A stretch of DNA of 64,000 nt from Azoarcus sp. DN11 (GTDB lineage: Bacteria > Pseudomonadota > Gammaproteobacteria > Burkholderiales > Rhodocyclaceae): NCBI RefSeq assembly GCF_003628555.1, contig NZ_CP021731.1, positions 930,001 to 994,000 of the forward strand. The letters are read 5' to 3'. The translations under genes and the position numbers were made by a program. Every line of letters begins with the position of its first letter. Positions within the stretch are counted from its first letter, which is position 1. Of the stretch, positions 51,780-63,726 are shown piece by piece. Below the pieces are notes generated by a model. That model saw only the letters and a list, made by a program, of their open reading frames with translations, was not told the DNA's origin and ran no database searches.

Positions 51780-52922
51780 ATGAAGCGATCGATCACTGTG
51801 CTTGCGCTCGCGGGTTCGCTGGCGCTGCTCGCGGGCTGCTCCTCGCTCAATCCTTTTGCTGCATCGGGCCCCAAGCCCGCCAAGCTCGCCGACTTCAAGC
51901 CGTCCGCCGAACTGCACCCGCTATGGCAGGCGCGCATCGGCAAGTCCGGTGACTATGTCTTCCAGCCCGCCGTGGTCGGCGAGGACATCTATGCGGCCGC
52001 ACACGACGGCGACGTCGCGCGCTTCAAGGATGGCAAGGCGGCGTGGAAGGTCAGCGTCGGCAAGCGTCTCTCCGCCGGTGTCGGCAGCAACGGCAAGCTG
52101 GTGGTGGTCGCCACCACGGGCGGCGAGATCGTCGCGCTCGACGCGGCGAACGGCGCCGAGCGCTGGCGTGCCACCATCGGCGCCGAAGTGCTCGCCGCGC
52201 CCGCCGTTGACGATGCCATCGTGGTCGCACGCACCTCCGACAGTCGCCTGATCGGCCTCGATGCGACCAGCGGCGCGCGCCGCTGGACCTTCCAGCGCTC
52301 GACGCCGCCGCTGTCGCTGCGCAGCTTCGCGGGCGTCACGCTGGAAGGCTCGGCGGCCGTCGCTGGTTACCCGGGGGGCAAGCTCGTCGCGGTGAGCCTC
52401 GCGAACGGCGGCCAGCTCTGGGAGCTGACCGTCGCCACGCCGAAGGGCTCGACCGAACTCGAGCGCGTCGCCGACATCGCCGGCACGCCGGTCGTCGGAC
52501 GCAAGGACCTGTGCGCCGTGTCCTACCAGGGGCGTGCCGCATGTTTCGACTCGACCAACGGCAACGCGCTGTGGTCGCGCGACTTCTCCAGCAGCGTCGG
52601 CATGGACCGCGACAGCCGCTTTGTCGTGATCACCGACGACAACGACGCCGTCCAGGCGCTCGACGGTTCCAACGGTGCGAACGTGTGGAAGCAGGACGCG
52701 CTACCGCGCCGTGGTCTGTCGCGGCCGCTGCTCGTCGGCGATTTCGTCGCGGTCGGGGACTTCGAAGGCTATGTCCATCTGCTGAACCGCGAGACCGGTG
52801 CCTTTGCCGCGCGCACCCGCGCCGACAGCAGCGGCATCGTGGCCGAGCCGCGCCGCTTCGGGCGTGGCGGCCTCGTCGTTCAGACGCGCGACGGCGGCAT
52901 CTTTGTTTATGAGGCCCGCTGA
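51780..52922 (+). CDS. bamB: outer-membrane protein assembly lipoprotein BamB
   Basis: Lipoprotein of the Bam complex that inserts beta-barrel proteins. The 380 residues comprise a signal peptide with lipobox LLAGC and an eight-bladed PQQ-type beta-propeller; repeats such as [21 protein letters not shown] and [22 protein letters not shown] are seen. [23 protein letters not shown] lies in the central blade. It lies 3 bases after yfgM and 14 before der. Confidence 0.94.
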   Translation: MKRSITVLALAGSLALLAGCSSLNPFAASGPKPAKLADFKPSAELHPLWQARIGKSGDYVFQPAVVGEDIYAAAHDGDVARFKDGKAAWKVSVGKRLSAGVGSNGKLVVVATTGGEIVALDAANGAERWRATIGAEVLAAPAVDDAIVVARTSDSRLIGLDATSGARRWTFQRSTPPLSLRSFAGVTLEGSAAVAGYPGGKLVAVSLANGGQLWELTVATPKGSTELERVADIAGTPVVGRKDLCAVSYQGRAACFDSTNGNALWSRDFSSSVGMDRDSRFVVITDDNDAVQALDGSNGANVWKQDALPRRGLSRPLLVGDFVAVGDFEGYVHLLNRETGAFAARTRADSSGIVAEPRRFGRGGLVVQTRDGGIFVYEAR

Positions 52923-52936
52923 GCGGGAATGAGCGC

Positions 52937-54265
52937 TTGAAACCCACCATCGTCCTCGTCGGTCGGCCCAACGTCGGCAAATCGACGCTGTTCAACCGGC
53001 TCACGCGCACGCGCGACGCCCTGGTCGCCGACCAGCCTGGTCTCACGCGCGATCGCCACTACGGTATCGGCCGCGTCGGTGATCGCGACTATCTGGTCGT
53101 CGACACCGCCGGCTTCGACCCGGTCGCGAAGGCCGGCATCATGCACGAGATGGCGCGGCAGGCCGAGCAGGCGATCGCCGAAGCGGACGTGCTGCTGTTC
53201 CTCGTGGACGGCCGCGCCGGCCTGACGCCGCACGACGAGCAGATCGCCGCCCGGCTGCGCCGTGCCGGCCGCCCCGTGCATCTGGTCGTGAACAAGGCCG
53301 AAGGCATGGAGCGCAGCATCGTCTCCGCCGATTTCCATGCGCTGGGACTCGGCGCGCCGCTGCCGGTGTCGGCCGCCCACGGCGATGGCGTCAAGCAGCT
53401 CGTCGACCTGGCGCTCGCCGACTTCCCGCTCGACGAGGAGCCTGAGGAAGCGGCCGACCACGGCCCGCGCATCGCGATCGTCGGCCGTCCCAACGTCGGC
53501 AAATCCACCCTCGTGAACAGCCTGCTCGGCGAAGAGCGCGTCATCGCGTTCGACATGCCGGGCACCACCCGCGATGCGATCGCGATCCCGTTCGAGCGCG
53601 AGGGTCGCAACTACACGCTGATCGACACCGCCGGCCTGCGTCGCCGCGGCAAGGTCTTCGAAGCGATCGAGAAATTCTCCGTCATCAAGACGCTGCAGGC
53701 GATCGAGCAGTGCAACGTCGTCGTGCTCGTGCTCGACGCGTCGCAGGACATCTCCGACCAGGACGCCCACATCGCCGGCTTCATCCTCGACTCGGGGCGC
53801 GCGCTGGTCGTCGCGGTCAACAAGTGGGACAGCATCGACGACTACCGGCGCGAGCTCGTCAAGCGCGCGATCGAGCACAAACTGGGTTTCCTGTCGTTTG
53901 CGCGCTTCCACCATATCTCGGCACTGAAGGGCGCGGGCGTTGCCGCCGTCATGAAGTCCGTCGATGCCGCCTATGCGGCGGCGATGGTAAACCTATCCAC
54001 GCCGCGTCTCACCCGCACCCTGCAGGCCGCGCTGGCGAAGCAGGCGCCGCCGCGCAGCGGCATGTTCCGACCGAAAATGCGCTACGCCCACCAGGGCGGC
54101 AACAACCCCCCGATTGTCGTGATCCACGGCGCCGCGCTCGATCAGGTGCCGGCGTCCTACGTGCGCTTTCTGGAACGCACCTTCATGGAAGCGTTCAAAT
54201 TGCAGGGCACGCCATTGCGGATACAATTCCGGACCTCGCACAATCCGTACATCGGAAAAGAATAA
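52937..54265 (+). CDS. der: ribosome biogenesis GTPase Der (EngA)
   Basis: Double-Era-domain GTPase for 50S assembly, 442 residues. Each G domain has a P-loop GRPNVGKST; the first is at residues 9-17 (followed by DQPGLTRDR), the second starts near 183 (followed by DMPGTTRDA). Two DTAG motifs (G3) and NKAE / NKWD (G4) are present, and the KH-like C-terminal domain ends with [15 protein letters not shown] 52937 is the only start that fits after bamB. Confidence 0.96.
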   Translation: MKPTIVLVGRPNVGKSTLFNRLTRTRDALVADQPGLTRDRHYGIGRVGDRDYLVVDTAGFDPVAKAGIMHEMARQAEQAIAEADVLLFLVDGRAGLTPHDEQIAARLRRAGRPVHLVVNKAEGMERSIVSADFHALGLGAPLPVSAAHGDGVKQLVDLALADFPLDEEPEEAADHGPRIAIVGRPNVGKSTLVNSLLGEERVIAFDMPGTTRDAIAIPFEREGRNYTLIDTAGLRRRGKVFEAIEKFSVIKTLQAIEQCNVVVLVLDASQDISDQDAHIAGFILDSGRALVVAVNKWDSIDDYRRELVKRAIEHKLGFLSFARFHHISALKGAGVAAVMKSVDAAYAAAMVNLSTPRLTRTLQAALAKQAPPRSGMFRPKMRYAHQGGNNPPIVVIHGAALDQVPASYVRFLERTFMEAFKLQGTPLRIQFRTSHNPYIGKE

Positions 54266-54364
54266 CGCCAACTCCACGCCGGGATGGATTGCCTGTGCAA
54301 ATGTGGCAGTGCAGCATGAAATCCTTTACATTCACACAATAAAACGCAGCCTCGAGGTTTGAAA

Positions 54365-54610
54365 ATGAGCAATAAAGGGCAACTTCTACAAGACCCGTTC
54401 CTGAACACCCTGCGCAGGGAGCATGTCCCCGTGGCGATCTATCTGGTCAACGGCATCAAGTTGCAGGGCCAGATCGAATCTTTCGACCAGTACGTCGTGC
54501 TGCTGAAGAACACTGTCACCCAGATGGTGTACAAGCATGCGATCTCGACGGTCGTGCCCGCACGTCCGGTCAACATCCAGCAACAGGACTCGGGTGACGG
54601 CAATAGCTGA
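54365..54610 (+). CDS. hfq: RNA chaperone Hfq
   Basis: Hexameric Sm-like protein that pairs small RNAs with mRNAs. The 81-residue product has [29 protein letters not shown] with the Sm1 region, the distal [12 protein letters not shown], and the Sm2 motif [13 protein letters not shown] 54365 is preferred over the TTG two codons earlier. The C-terminal tail is short, so acidic-tip regulation seen in E. coli would be limited. It sits between der and hflX as is usual. Confidence 0.96.
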   Translation: MSNKGQLLQDPFLNTLRREHVPVAIYLVNGIKLQGQIESFDQYVVLLKNTVTQMVYKHAISTVVPARPVNIQQQDSGDGNS

Positions 54611-54645
54611 TTCCCGGCGGCGCCTCACGGACGCCGACTCCCTCC

Positions 54646-55806
<1,161 letters not shown>

Positions 55807-55820
55807 TTACAGGCGTTCTA

Positions 55821-57080
55821 ATGTCTCTCAACGATCCACGCTGGGGCAACAACAGCCAGGGGAATGGCGACGACAAGCGCGGCGACGACAGGCGGGGCGG
55901 CAATCAGGGGCCTCCCGACCTCGAGGACCTGTGGCGCGATTTCAATCAACGGCTTTCCGGCATGCTCGGCGGCAGACGGGGCGGGCGCGGCGGTGGCGAG
56001 GGCGGCGGCCCGCAGTTTCCGCAGCTGTCGTTCCGCCAGTTCGGCGGCGGCATCGGCGCGCTGATCGCGCTGATCGTCGTCGTGTGGCTGGCCAGCGGCT
56101 TCTACATCGTCGACGCCAACCAGCGCGGCGTCGTGCTGCGCTTCGGCAAGTACATCGAGACGACCGAGCCGGGCCTGCGCTGGCGCCTGCCGTATCCGAT
56201 CGAGAGCAGCGATGTCGTGGACCTCACCGGTGTTCGCACCGTCGAGGTCGGCTATCGCGGTTCCGAGCGCAACAAGGTGCTGCGAGAGGCGCTGATGCTC
56301 ACCGATGACGAGAACATCATCAACATCCAGTTCGCCGTCCAGTACGTGCTCGCCAGCCCGGAGAAATACCTGTTCAACAACCGTTATCCCGATGAGGCGG
56401 TGATGCAGGCGGCCGAATCGGCGATGCGCGAGATTGTGGGCAAGAGCAAGATGGACTTCGTGCTGTACGAAGGCCGTGAGCAGATGGCCGCGAATGCGCA
56501 CGACACGATCCAGAAGATCCTCGATCGCTACGACACCGGCATCCAGATCAGCCGCGTGACGATGCAGAACGCGCAGCCGCCGGAGCAGGTCCAGGCGGCA
56601 TTCGACGACGCCGTGAAGGCGGGGCAGGATCGCGAGCGCCTGCGCAACGAAGGCGAGGCCTATGCCAATGACGTCATCCCGCGCGCCCGCGGTACCGCTT
56701 CGCGCCTGACCGAGGAAGCAAACGCCTACCGCGCCCGGGTCGTCGCGAACGCCGAGGGCGAGGCCGCACGCTTCAGCCAGGTGCTGACCGAGTACCGGCG
56801 CGCGCCCGAGGTGACGCGCGAGCGGCTGTATCTCGAAACGATGCAGCAGGTCATGTCGAAGACCAGCAAGGTCATGGTCGATGCCAAGGGCAACGGCAAT
56901 CTGCTGTACATGCCCCTCGACAAGCTGATGCAGTCCGCCGGCGCGCAAGCCTCGCATGACGCCTCTCCGGCGTCGACGCCCGCTCCGGCCGCTCCGGCAC
57001 CGGCGCCGCGTGCCGAAAGTTCTATGGATTCACGCAGCCGCGACCAGATGGCACGCGACCGCGAGCGGGGAGAGCGCTGA
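55821..57080 (+). CDS. hflK: FtsH protease modulator HflK
   Basis: SPFH-domain inner-membrane protein that forms a cage around FtsH with HflC. The 419 residues start with a Gly/Asp/Arg-rich cytoplasmic tail, one membrane helix (about 75-95, IGALIALIVVVWLASGFYIV), an SPFH domain (DANQRGVVLRFGKYIETTEPG) and a Pro/Ala tail. ATG 55821 is chosen; GTG 55803, overlapping the hflX stop, would add six residues. The stop overlaps hflC (TGATG). Confidence 0.95.
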   Translation: MSLNDPRWGNNSQGNGDDKRGDDRRGGNQGPPDLEDLWRDFNQRLSGMLGGRRGGRGGGEGGGPQFPQLSFRQFGGGIGALIALIVVVWLASGFYIVDANQRGVVLRFGKYIETTEPGLRWRLPYPIESSDVVDLTGVRTVEVGYRGSERNKVLREALMLTDDENIINIQFAVQYVLASPEKYLFNNRYPDEAVMQAAESAMREIVGKSKMDFVLYEGREQMAANAHDTIQKILDRYDTGIQISRVTMQNAQPPEQVQAAFDDAVKAGQDRERLRNEGEAYANDVIPRARGTASRLTEEANAYRARVVANAEGEAARFSQVLTEYRRAPEVTRERLYLETMQQVMSKTSKVMVDAKGNGNLLYMPLDKLMQSAGAQASHDASPASTPAPAAPAPAPRAESSMDSRSRDQMARDRERGER

Positions 57081-57961
57081 TGCGTGACAGGATGTCGATT
57101 ATTGCCGGTGTGCTGCTGTTGCTGGCGGCGCTCGCCTCGATGACGCTGTTCACCGTGGACCAGCGCCAGTTTGCCGTCGTGTTCCAGCTTGGTGAGGTCA
57201 AGGAGGTCATCGAGAAGCCCGGGCTGAATTTCAAGTGGCCGATGATCCAGAACGTGCGCTATTTCGATCGCCGCATCCTGACGATGGATACGCCGGAGCC
57301 GGAACGCTTCATCACCGCAGAGAAGAAGAACGTTCTCGTCGACCATTTCGTGAAGTGGCGTATCGTCGATCCGCAGCTCTATTACGTCTCCGTCGCCGGC
57401 GACGAGGCGCGCGCGCGCACGCGGCTGTTGCAGACGGTGAATGCCGGGCTGCGCGAGGAGTTCGGCCGCCGCACGGTGCATGACGTGGTGTCCGGCGCGC
57501 GCGACAAGATCATGGAGGACATGCGCACCCGGGCCGACCAGGACGCGCGCAAGATCGGCGTGCAGATCCTCGACGTGCGTCTGAAGCGTGTCGACCTGCC
57601 GCTCGAGGTGTCCGAGTCGGTGTATCGCCGCATGGAAGCCGAACGCAAGCGCGTCGCGAACGAGCTGCGTTCGGAGGGCGGGGCGATCGCGGAGAAGATC
57701 CGTGCGGATGCCGACCGGCAGCGCGAAGTCATCATCGCCGAGGCCTACCGCGACGCGCAGCAGGTGAAGGGTGCGGGCGACGCCAAGGCGACCGCGATCT
57801 ACGCCCAGGCCTACGGCCAGAACGCCGAGTTCTATTCGTTCTATCGCAGCCTCGAAGCCTATCGCGAGAGCTTCGCGAACAAGAGCGACGTGATGGTCGT
57901 CGATCCGAGTTCGGAGTTCTTCAGGTTCATGAAGGATTCGGGCGGAGGCAAGAAGAACTGA
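57080..57961 (+). CDS. hflC: FtsH protease modulator HflC
   Basis: Partner of HflK, 293 residues. An N-terminal membrane helix (IIAGVLLLLAALASMTLFTV) is followed by the SPFH domain (QRQFAVVFQLGEVKEVIEKPG) and a long coiled region ending in AYGQNAEFYSFYRSLEAYRESF, the HflC hallmark. The start lies in the hflK stop codon. A small DUF2065 gene begins 4 bases later. Confidence 0.95.
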   Translation: MRDRMSIIAGVLLLLAALASMTLFTVDQRQFAVVFQLGEVKEVIEKPGLNFKWPMIQNVRYFDRRILTMDTPEPERFITAEKKNVLVDHFVKWRIVDPQLYYVSVAGDEARARTRLLQTVNAGLREEFGRRTVHDVVSGARDKIMEDMRTRADQDARKIGVQILDVRLKRVDLPLEVSESVYRRMEAERKRVANELRSEGGAIAEKIRADADRQREVIIAEAYRDAQQVKGAGDAKATAIYAQAYGQNAEFYSFYRSLEAYRESFANKSDVMVVDPSSEFFRFMKDSGGGKKN

Positions 57962-57965
57962 ACTC

Positions 57966-58151
57966 ATGACCAACAAGCTGCTGATGGCCTTCGCACTGAT
58001 GCTGGTGATCGAAGGCATCCTGCCCTTTGTCGCGCCAGCTGCCTGGCGCGAAACTTTTTTGCGGCTCGCGCACATGGCCGACGGCCAGATCCGCTTCATC
58101 GGACTGACCTCGATGCTCATCGGCGTGGTGCTGCTTGTCGTGTTTTCCTGA
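57966..58151 (+). CDS. DUF2065 family small membrane protein (YjeT-like)
   Basis: A 61-residue protein with two hydrophobic segments (LLMAFALMLVIEGILPFV and GLTSMLIGVVLLVVF) around a basic loop. It matches the YjeT/DUF2065 family, found after hflC and before hisZ or purA in many proteobacteria. Its function is unknown; contact with HflKC is only suggested by gene order. Confidence 0.85.
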   Translation: MTNKLLMAFALMLVIEGILPFVAPAAWRETFLRLAHMADGQIRFIGLTSMLIGVVLLVVFS

Positions 58152-58160
58152 ACAGATATC

Positions 58161-59315
58161 ATGCGCTGGGTACTTCCCGATCACATCCAGGACGCCTTGC
58201 CGTCCGAGGCCGAAAAGCTGGAGCGCCTGCGCCGGCGCCTGCTCGATGCCTTCCGTGGCCACGGCTACCAGCTGGTCGTGCCGCCGCTGCTCGAATATCT
58301 CGATTCGCTGACGACCGGTGCCAGCCAGGACCTGAAGCTGCGTACCTGCAAGCTGGTCGACCAGCTGTCCGGCAAGACCATGGGGGTGCGCGCCGACATG
58401 ACGCCGCAGGTCGCGCGCATCGATGCGCACCTGCTGAACCGCAAGGGTGTGTCGCGCCTGTGTTACTGCGGCAGCGTCCTGCACGCGCTGCCGTCCACGC
58501 TGACCGCCACGCGCGAGCCGCTGCAACTCGGCGCCGAGCTCTATGGCCATGCCGGGATCGATGCGGACATCGAGATCGTGCGCCTGCTGTCGGAAGTGAT
58601 GCGCCTCGCCGAAGTGCCTGCGAGCCGCATCGATCTGGGCCACGTCGGCCTGTTCCGCGTGCTCGCGGCGCGTGCGGGGATGGTGCCGGGGCGCGAGGAG
58701 GAGCTGTTCGATCTGCTGCAGGCAAAGGACATGCCCGGGCTGCACGAGCTGCTCGCGGACGTCGCCGAGCCGGCGCGTTCGGCTTTGCTGGCCTTGCCGA
58801 CCCTGTATGGCGGCCCGGAAGTGCTCGCCGAGGCACGCCGCTGCCTGCCCGACGACGCCGAGATCCGTGCGGCGCTCGACGACCTCGGCACGCTGGCGAC
58901 CGCGCTCGCCGAGCTGCCGATCAGCTTCGATCTCGCCGACCTGCGCGGCTACCATTACCACAACGGAGTGGTGTTCGCGGCCTACGGCAGCGGCTCGCCG
59001 GCGGCGCTCGCGCTGGGTGGGCGCTACGACCGCCTCGGCGAGGCGTTCGGTCGCGGCAGGCCGGCGACGGGTTTCAGCCTCGATCTGCGCGAGCTGGCGC
59101 TGCACCTGCCCGACGCGGCGGGGGCGGGCGCGATCCTCGCGCCGGCCGCGGGCAATGCCGCATTGGCGGAAGCGATCGCAGGACTGCGTGCACGAGGCGA
59201 GGTGGTGATGACCGCCCTGCCGGGACATGATGGAAGCTGGAAGGAAGCCGGTTGCGACCGGCAACTGATCGAGCGCGACGGCCGCTGGGCGGTCGAGGCG
59301 CTTCAGGGAGATTGA
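58161..59315 (+). CDS. hisZ: ATP phosphoribosyltransferase regulatory subunit
   Basis: A histidyl-tRNA-synthetase-like protein that activates short HisG and makes it sensitive to histidine. The 384-residue product resembles the class II core: [21 protein letters not shown], a [16 protein letters not shown] segment in place of motif 2, and [14 protein letters not shown] near motif 3. It lacks the anticodon-binding domain, which separates it from HisS. It sits 34 kb from hisG and 5 bases before purA. Confidence 0.95.
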   Translation: MRWVLPDHIQDALPSEAEKLERLRRRLLDAFRGHGYQLVVPPLLEYLDSLTTGASQDLKLRTCKLVDQLSGKTMGVRADMTPQVARIDAHLLNRKGVSRLCYCGSVLHALPSTLTATREPLQLGAELYGHAGIDADIEIVRLLSEVMRLAEVPASRIDLGHVGLFRVLAARAGMVPGREEELFDLLQAKDMPGLHELLADVAEPARSALLALPTLYGGPEVLAEARRCLPDDAEIRAALDDLGTLATALAELPISFDLADLRGYHYHNGVVFAAYGSGSPAALALGGRYDRLGEAFGRGRPATGFSLDLRELALHLPDAAGAGAILAPAAGNAALAEAIAGLRARGEVVMTALPGHDGSWKEAGCDRQLIERDGRWAVEALQGD

Positions 59316-59320
59316 GGTAA

Positions 59321-60631
<1,311 letters not shown>

Positions 60632-60781
60632 GCGCGCTTGATCGGTACTGCAGCACCTGCCGATGACGCCGGGGCGGACCGCCCCGGTGGCCTGCCCGAC
60701 GGGCGGTGCGTGCGTGCGGGCGGAGGGATGTGCAGCGCCTCTCGTGGCCGGATCTGCATTGCAAAACCGGGTATCGAAAAA

Positions 60782-60811
60782 GCAAAAGCCGGTCGAGTGG
60801 CCGGCTTTTGC
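60782..60811. terminator. bidirectional terminator between purA and tRNA-Leu copy 1
   Basis: A perfect 11-bp stem GCAAAAGCCGG with its complement (60782-60792 and 60801-60811), an 8-base loop and T runs within both outer arms. It suits the tRNA on the minus strand and purA on the plus strand. Confidence 0.85.
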
Positions 60812-60818
60812 TTGGATC

Positions 60819-60903
<85 letters not shown>

Positions 60904-61011
60904 AAGAACGGCCATTATAGCGGCAAGTTCGCCGTCGGCCAAGCGGAATGGCTATGCAGGAGCGTGCAGCCCGTCGGGTCCGTTTTCGGATCGCTGCGGC
61001 GAAAGAGCAAC

Positions 61012-61038
61012 AAAAAAGCCGACACAAGGTCGGCTTTT
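61012..61038 (-). terminator. terminator after tRNA-Leu copy 2
   Basis: A 10-bp stem AAAAGCCGAC with its complement (61014-61023 and 61029-61038), a 5-base loop, and six T residues on the minus strand. Copy 1 lies beyond it, so some read-through or a second promoter is needed. Confidence 0.8.
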
Positions 61039-61047
61039 CCGTAGAAC

Positions 61048-61132
<85 letters not shown>

Positions 61133-61143
61133 AAGAGCCGCGC

Positions 61144-61171
61144 ATTATAAGCGGCAGAATCTGAATGTCAA
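61144..61171 (-). promoter_or_regulatory. consensus sigma-70 promoter of the tRNA-Leu genes
   Basis: On the minus strand TTGACA (61171-61166) and TATAAT (61149-61144) with a 16-base spacer, followed by a GC-rich discriminator (GCGCGG), as is typical of stringently controlled stable-RNA promoters. The -35 box overlaps the first possible start codon of rnr. Confidence 0.92.
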
Positions 61172-63726
61172 TGAGTACGACCATGAAAAAAGAAAAAGCG
61201 AAAACAGGCGCGCAGACCGTCTCGCGCCCCACGGGGCAACGCCAGCCGAGCGGGATCCGGCGTGCCGACCCCTTCTTCGAGCGCGAGTCGACGAAGTACG
61301 ACAATCCCCTGCCGAGCCGCGAATATGTCGAGCTGACGCTTGCCGAGCGCGGCGTGCCGATGGACTTCGCGCAGCTGCGCGCCGCGCTCGACGTGACGGA
61401 CGAGGAGTCGGGGCTATTCGAGCGGCGCTTGCGCGCGATGGAGCGCGACGGGCAACTGATGCGCAACCGCCGCGATGCCTACCTGCTGCCGGACAAGGCG
61501 GACCTGGTGCGCGGCCGCGTGTCGGGGCACGTCGATGGTTTCGGCTTCGTGATCCGCGACGACGGAAAGCCGGATATCTTCCTCGGGCCGAAAGACATGC
61601 GTGAGGTGATGCACGGCGATCGGGTTATCGTGCGCATTGCCGGGGCCGACCGTCGCGGCCGCCCGGAGGGCAAGGTGGTCGAAGTGCTGGAGCGTGCGAA
61701 CACGCGCCTCGTCGGCCGCGTGCTGGACCAGCACGGGGTGCAGATCGTCGTACCGGAGAACCGCCGCATCGTGCAGGACATCCTGGTCGCGGCCGGCGGC
61801 AGGAAAGCCAGGCCCGGACAGGTCGTTACGGTCGAGCTGATCCAGCAGCCGACGAAGCTTACGCAGCCCATCGGCCGCGTGGTCGAGGTGCTGGGCAACT
61901 ACGCGGATGCCGGCATGGAGATCGAGATCGCGCTGCGCAAGCACGAGCTGCCGTTCGAGTTCTCGCCGGAGGCGAAGGCCGAGACGCGCAGGCTGCCCGC
62001 GACGGTGCGCAGGAAGGACTGGGTGGGGCGCGAAGACATCACGCAGCTGCCGCTGGTGACGATCGACGGCGAGACGGCGAAGGACTTCGACGATGCGGTG
62101 TTCTGCGAGCGCCAGGGGCGCGGTTACCGCCTCGTCGTCGCGATCGCCGATGTATCGCACTATGTGCAGCCGGGGTCGGCGCTCGACGACGAGGCGCAGG
62201 AGCGCGGCAACTCGGTGTATTTCCCGCGCCGCGTGATCCCGATGCTGCCGGAGAAGCTGAGCAACGGGCTGTGCTCGCTGAATCCGCAGGTCGAGCGTCT
62301 GTGTATGGTGTGCGACATGAGCATCGGCCCGACCGGGGCGGTCAAGGCCTATCGCTTCTACCCGGCGGTGATGTTCTCGCACGCGCGCCTGACCTACACG
62401 CAGGTTGCGGCGGCGCTGTACGACAAGGATGCGGCGGCGCTGGAGGCGATCGGGGGCCTGCTGCCCCACCTGGAAAACCTCGACAAGCTCTTCCGCGTGC
62501 TGCTGAAGGCGCGCGCGAAGCGTGGTGCGATCGACTTCGAGACGACCGAGACGCGCATGATCTTCGACGCCGACGGCAAGATCGAGCGCATCGTCCCCGA
62601 GGTGCGCAACGATGCGCACCGCCTGATCGAGGAGTGCATGCTGGCGGCCAACGTGTGCGCGTCGCAGTTCCTGCAGGAGCGCGAGCATCCGGCGCTGTAT
62701 CGCGTGCATGAGGGGCCGACGCCGGAGAAGCTCGAGAAGTTGCGCGGCTTCCTCGCCGAGTTCGGGCTCGGCGTGGGCGGCGGCGACGAGCCGAAAGCGG
62801 GCGATTACGCGAAGCTGCTGGAGAAGGTGAAGGACCGGCCGGATGCGCAACTGCTGCAGACGGTGATGCTGCGGTCGCTGCGCCAGGCGGTGTATAGCCC
62901 CGACAACGTCGGCCACTTCGGGCTCGCCTACGAGGCCTACACGCACTTCACGTCGCCGATCCGGCGTTACCCTGACCTGCTGGTGCATCGCTCGATCAAG
63001 GCGGCGCTGGAGAACCGCACCTACGCGGCGGGCGACTGGGACGAGATCGGCCTGCATTGCTCGTCGACCGAGCGCCGCGCCGACGACGCGACGCGCGATG
63101 TCGTGGCGTGGCTGAAGTGCTACTACATGCAGGACAAGGTCGGCGCGGAATTCACCGGCAGCGTGTCGGCGGTGGTACCCTTCGGTCTCTTCGTCGCCCT
63201 CGACGACATCTTCATCGAAGGGCTGGTCCATATCTCGGACCTCGGCAGCGATTATTTCCACTTCGACGAGACGCGCCACGAGCTCGCGGGCGAGCGCACC
63301 GGCGTGCGCCACCGCCTGTCGGACCGCGTGCGCGTGCAGGTGGTGCGGGTCGATCTGGAGACGACCAAGATCGACTTCCGCCTGATCGAAGGCGCTGCGC
63401 GTCCGACGGAGCGGGTCGGCAAGACCGCGAGGGACAAGGCCACCAAGGCGCCGGAGCCGGCCGCGGCTGTCAAGCCGAAGGCCGCGAAGCCGGCCGGAAA
63501 GGTCGCCTTTGTCGAGCTGCCGGATGTGGCGGAGAAGCCGGCCAAGGCAGCGCCTGCGGCCGAGCCGGCGAAAGCGAAGAAGGTCGGGAAGCCGGTGAAA
63601 GTCGCGAAGACCGACAAGACCGCGCAGGCCCCGGCCGCGAAGACGAAGAAGGCTGTCGTGGTCGCTGCGGCCGCAACGAACACTGAACCCGCAACATCCA
63701 CCAGGAAAGCGAAACGCCGTGGCTGA
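61165..63726 (+). CDS. rnr: ribonuclease R
   Basis: Processive 3'-5' exoribonuclease that degrades structured RNA. The 853-residue protein has an N-terminal helix-turn-helix region, two cold-shock RNA-binding domains, the RNB catalytic domain with the acidic cluster TIDGETAKDFDDAVFCE, then an S1 domain (FTGSVSAVVPFGLFVALDD). The last 110 residues or so are a Lys/Ala/Pro-rich, probably disordered tail. Starts at 61165, 61171 and 61183 are all possible; none has a good ribosome site, and the most N-terminal is reported. Its promoter must lie within or near the divergent tRNA-Leu genes. Confidence 0.94.
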   Translation: MSMSTTMKKEKAKTGAQTVSRPTGQRQPSGIRRADPFFERESTKYDNPLPSREYVELTLAERGVPMDFAQLRAALDVTDEESGLFERRLRAMERDGQLMRNRRDAYLLPDKADLVRGRVSGHVDGFGFVIRDDGKPDIFLGPKDMREVMHGDRVIVRIAGADRRGRPEGKVVEVLERANTRLVGRVLDQHGVQIVVPENRRIVQDILVAAGGRKARPGQVVTVELIQQPTKLTQPIGRVVEVLGNYADAGMEIEIALRKHELPFEFSPEAKAETRRLPATVRRKDWVGREDITQLPLVTIDGETAKDFDDAVFCERQGRGYRLVVAIADVSHYVQPGSALDDEAQERGNSVYFPRRVIPMLPEKLSNGLCSLNPQVERLCMVCDMSIGPTGAVKAYRFYPAVMFSHARLTYTQVAAALYDKDAAALEAIGGLLPHLENLDKLFRVLLKARAKRGAIDFETTETRMIFDADGKIERIVPEVRNDAHRLIEECMLAANVCASQFLQEREHPALYRVHEGPTPEKLEKLRGFLAEFGLGVGGGDEPKAGDYAKLLEKVKDRPDAQLLQTVMLRSLRQAVYSPDNVGHFGLAYEAYTHFTSPIRRYPDLLVHRSIKAALENRTYAAGDWDEIGLHCSSTERRADDATRDVVAWLKCYYMQDKVGAEFTGSVSAVVPFGLFVALDDIFIEGLVHISDLGSDYFHFDETRHELAGERTGVRHRLSDRVRVQVVRVDLETTKIDFRLIEGAARPTERVGKTARDKATKAPEPAAAVKPKAAKPAGKVAFVELPDVAEKPAKAAPAAEPAKAKKVGKPVKVAKTDKTAQAPAAKTKKAVVVAAAATNTEPATSTRKAKRRG

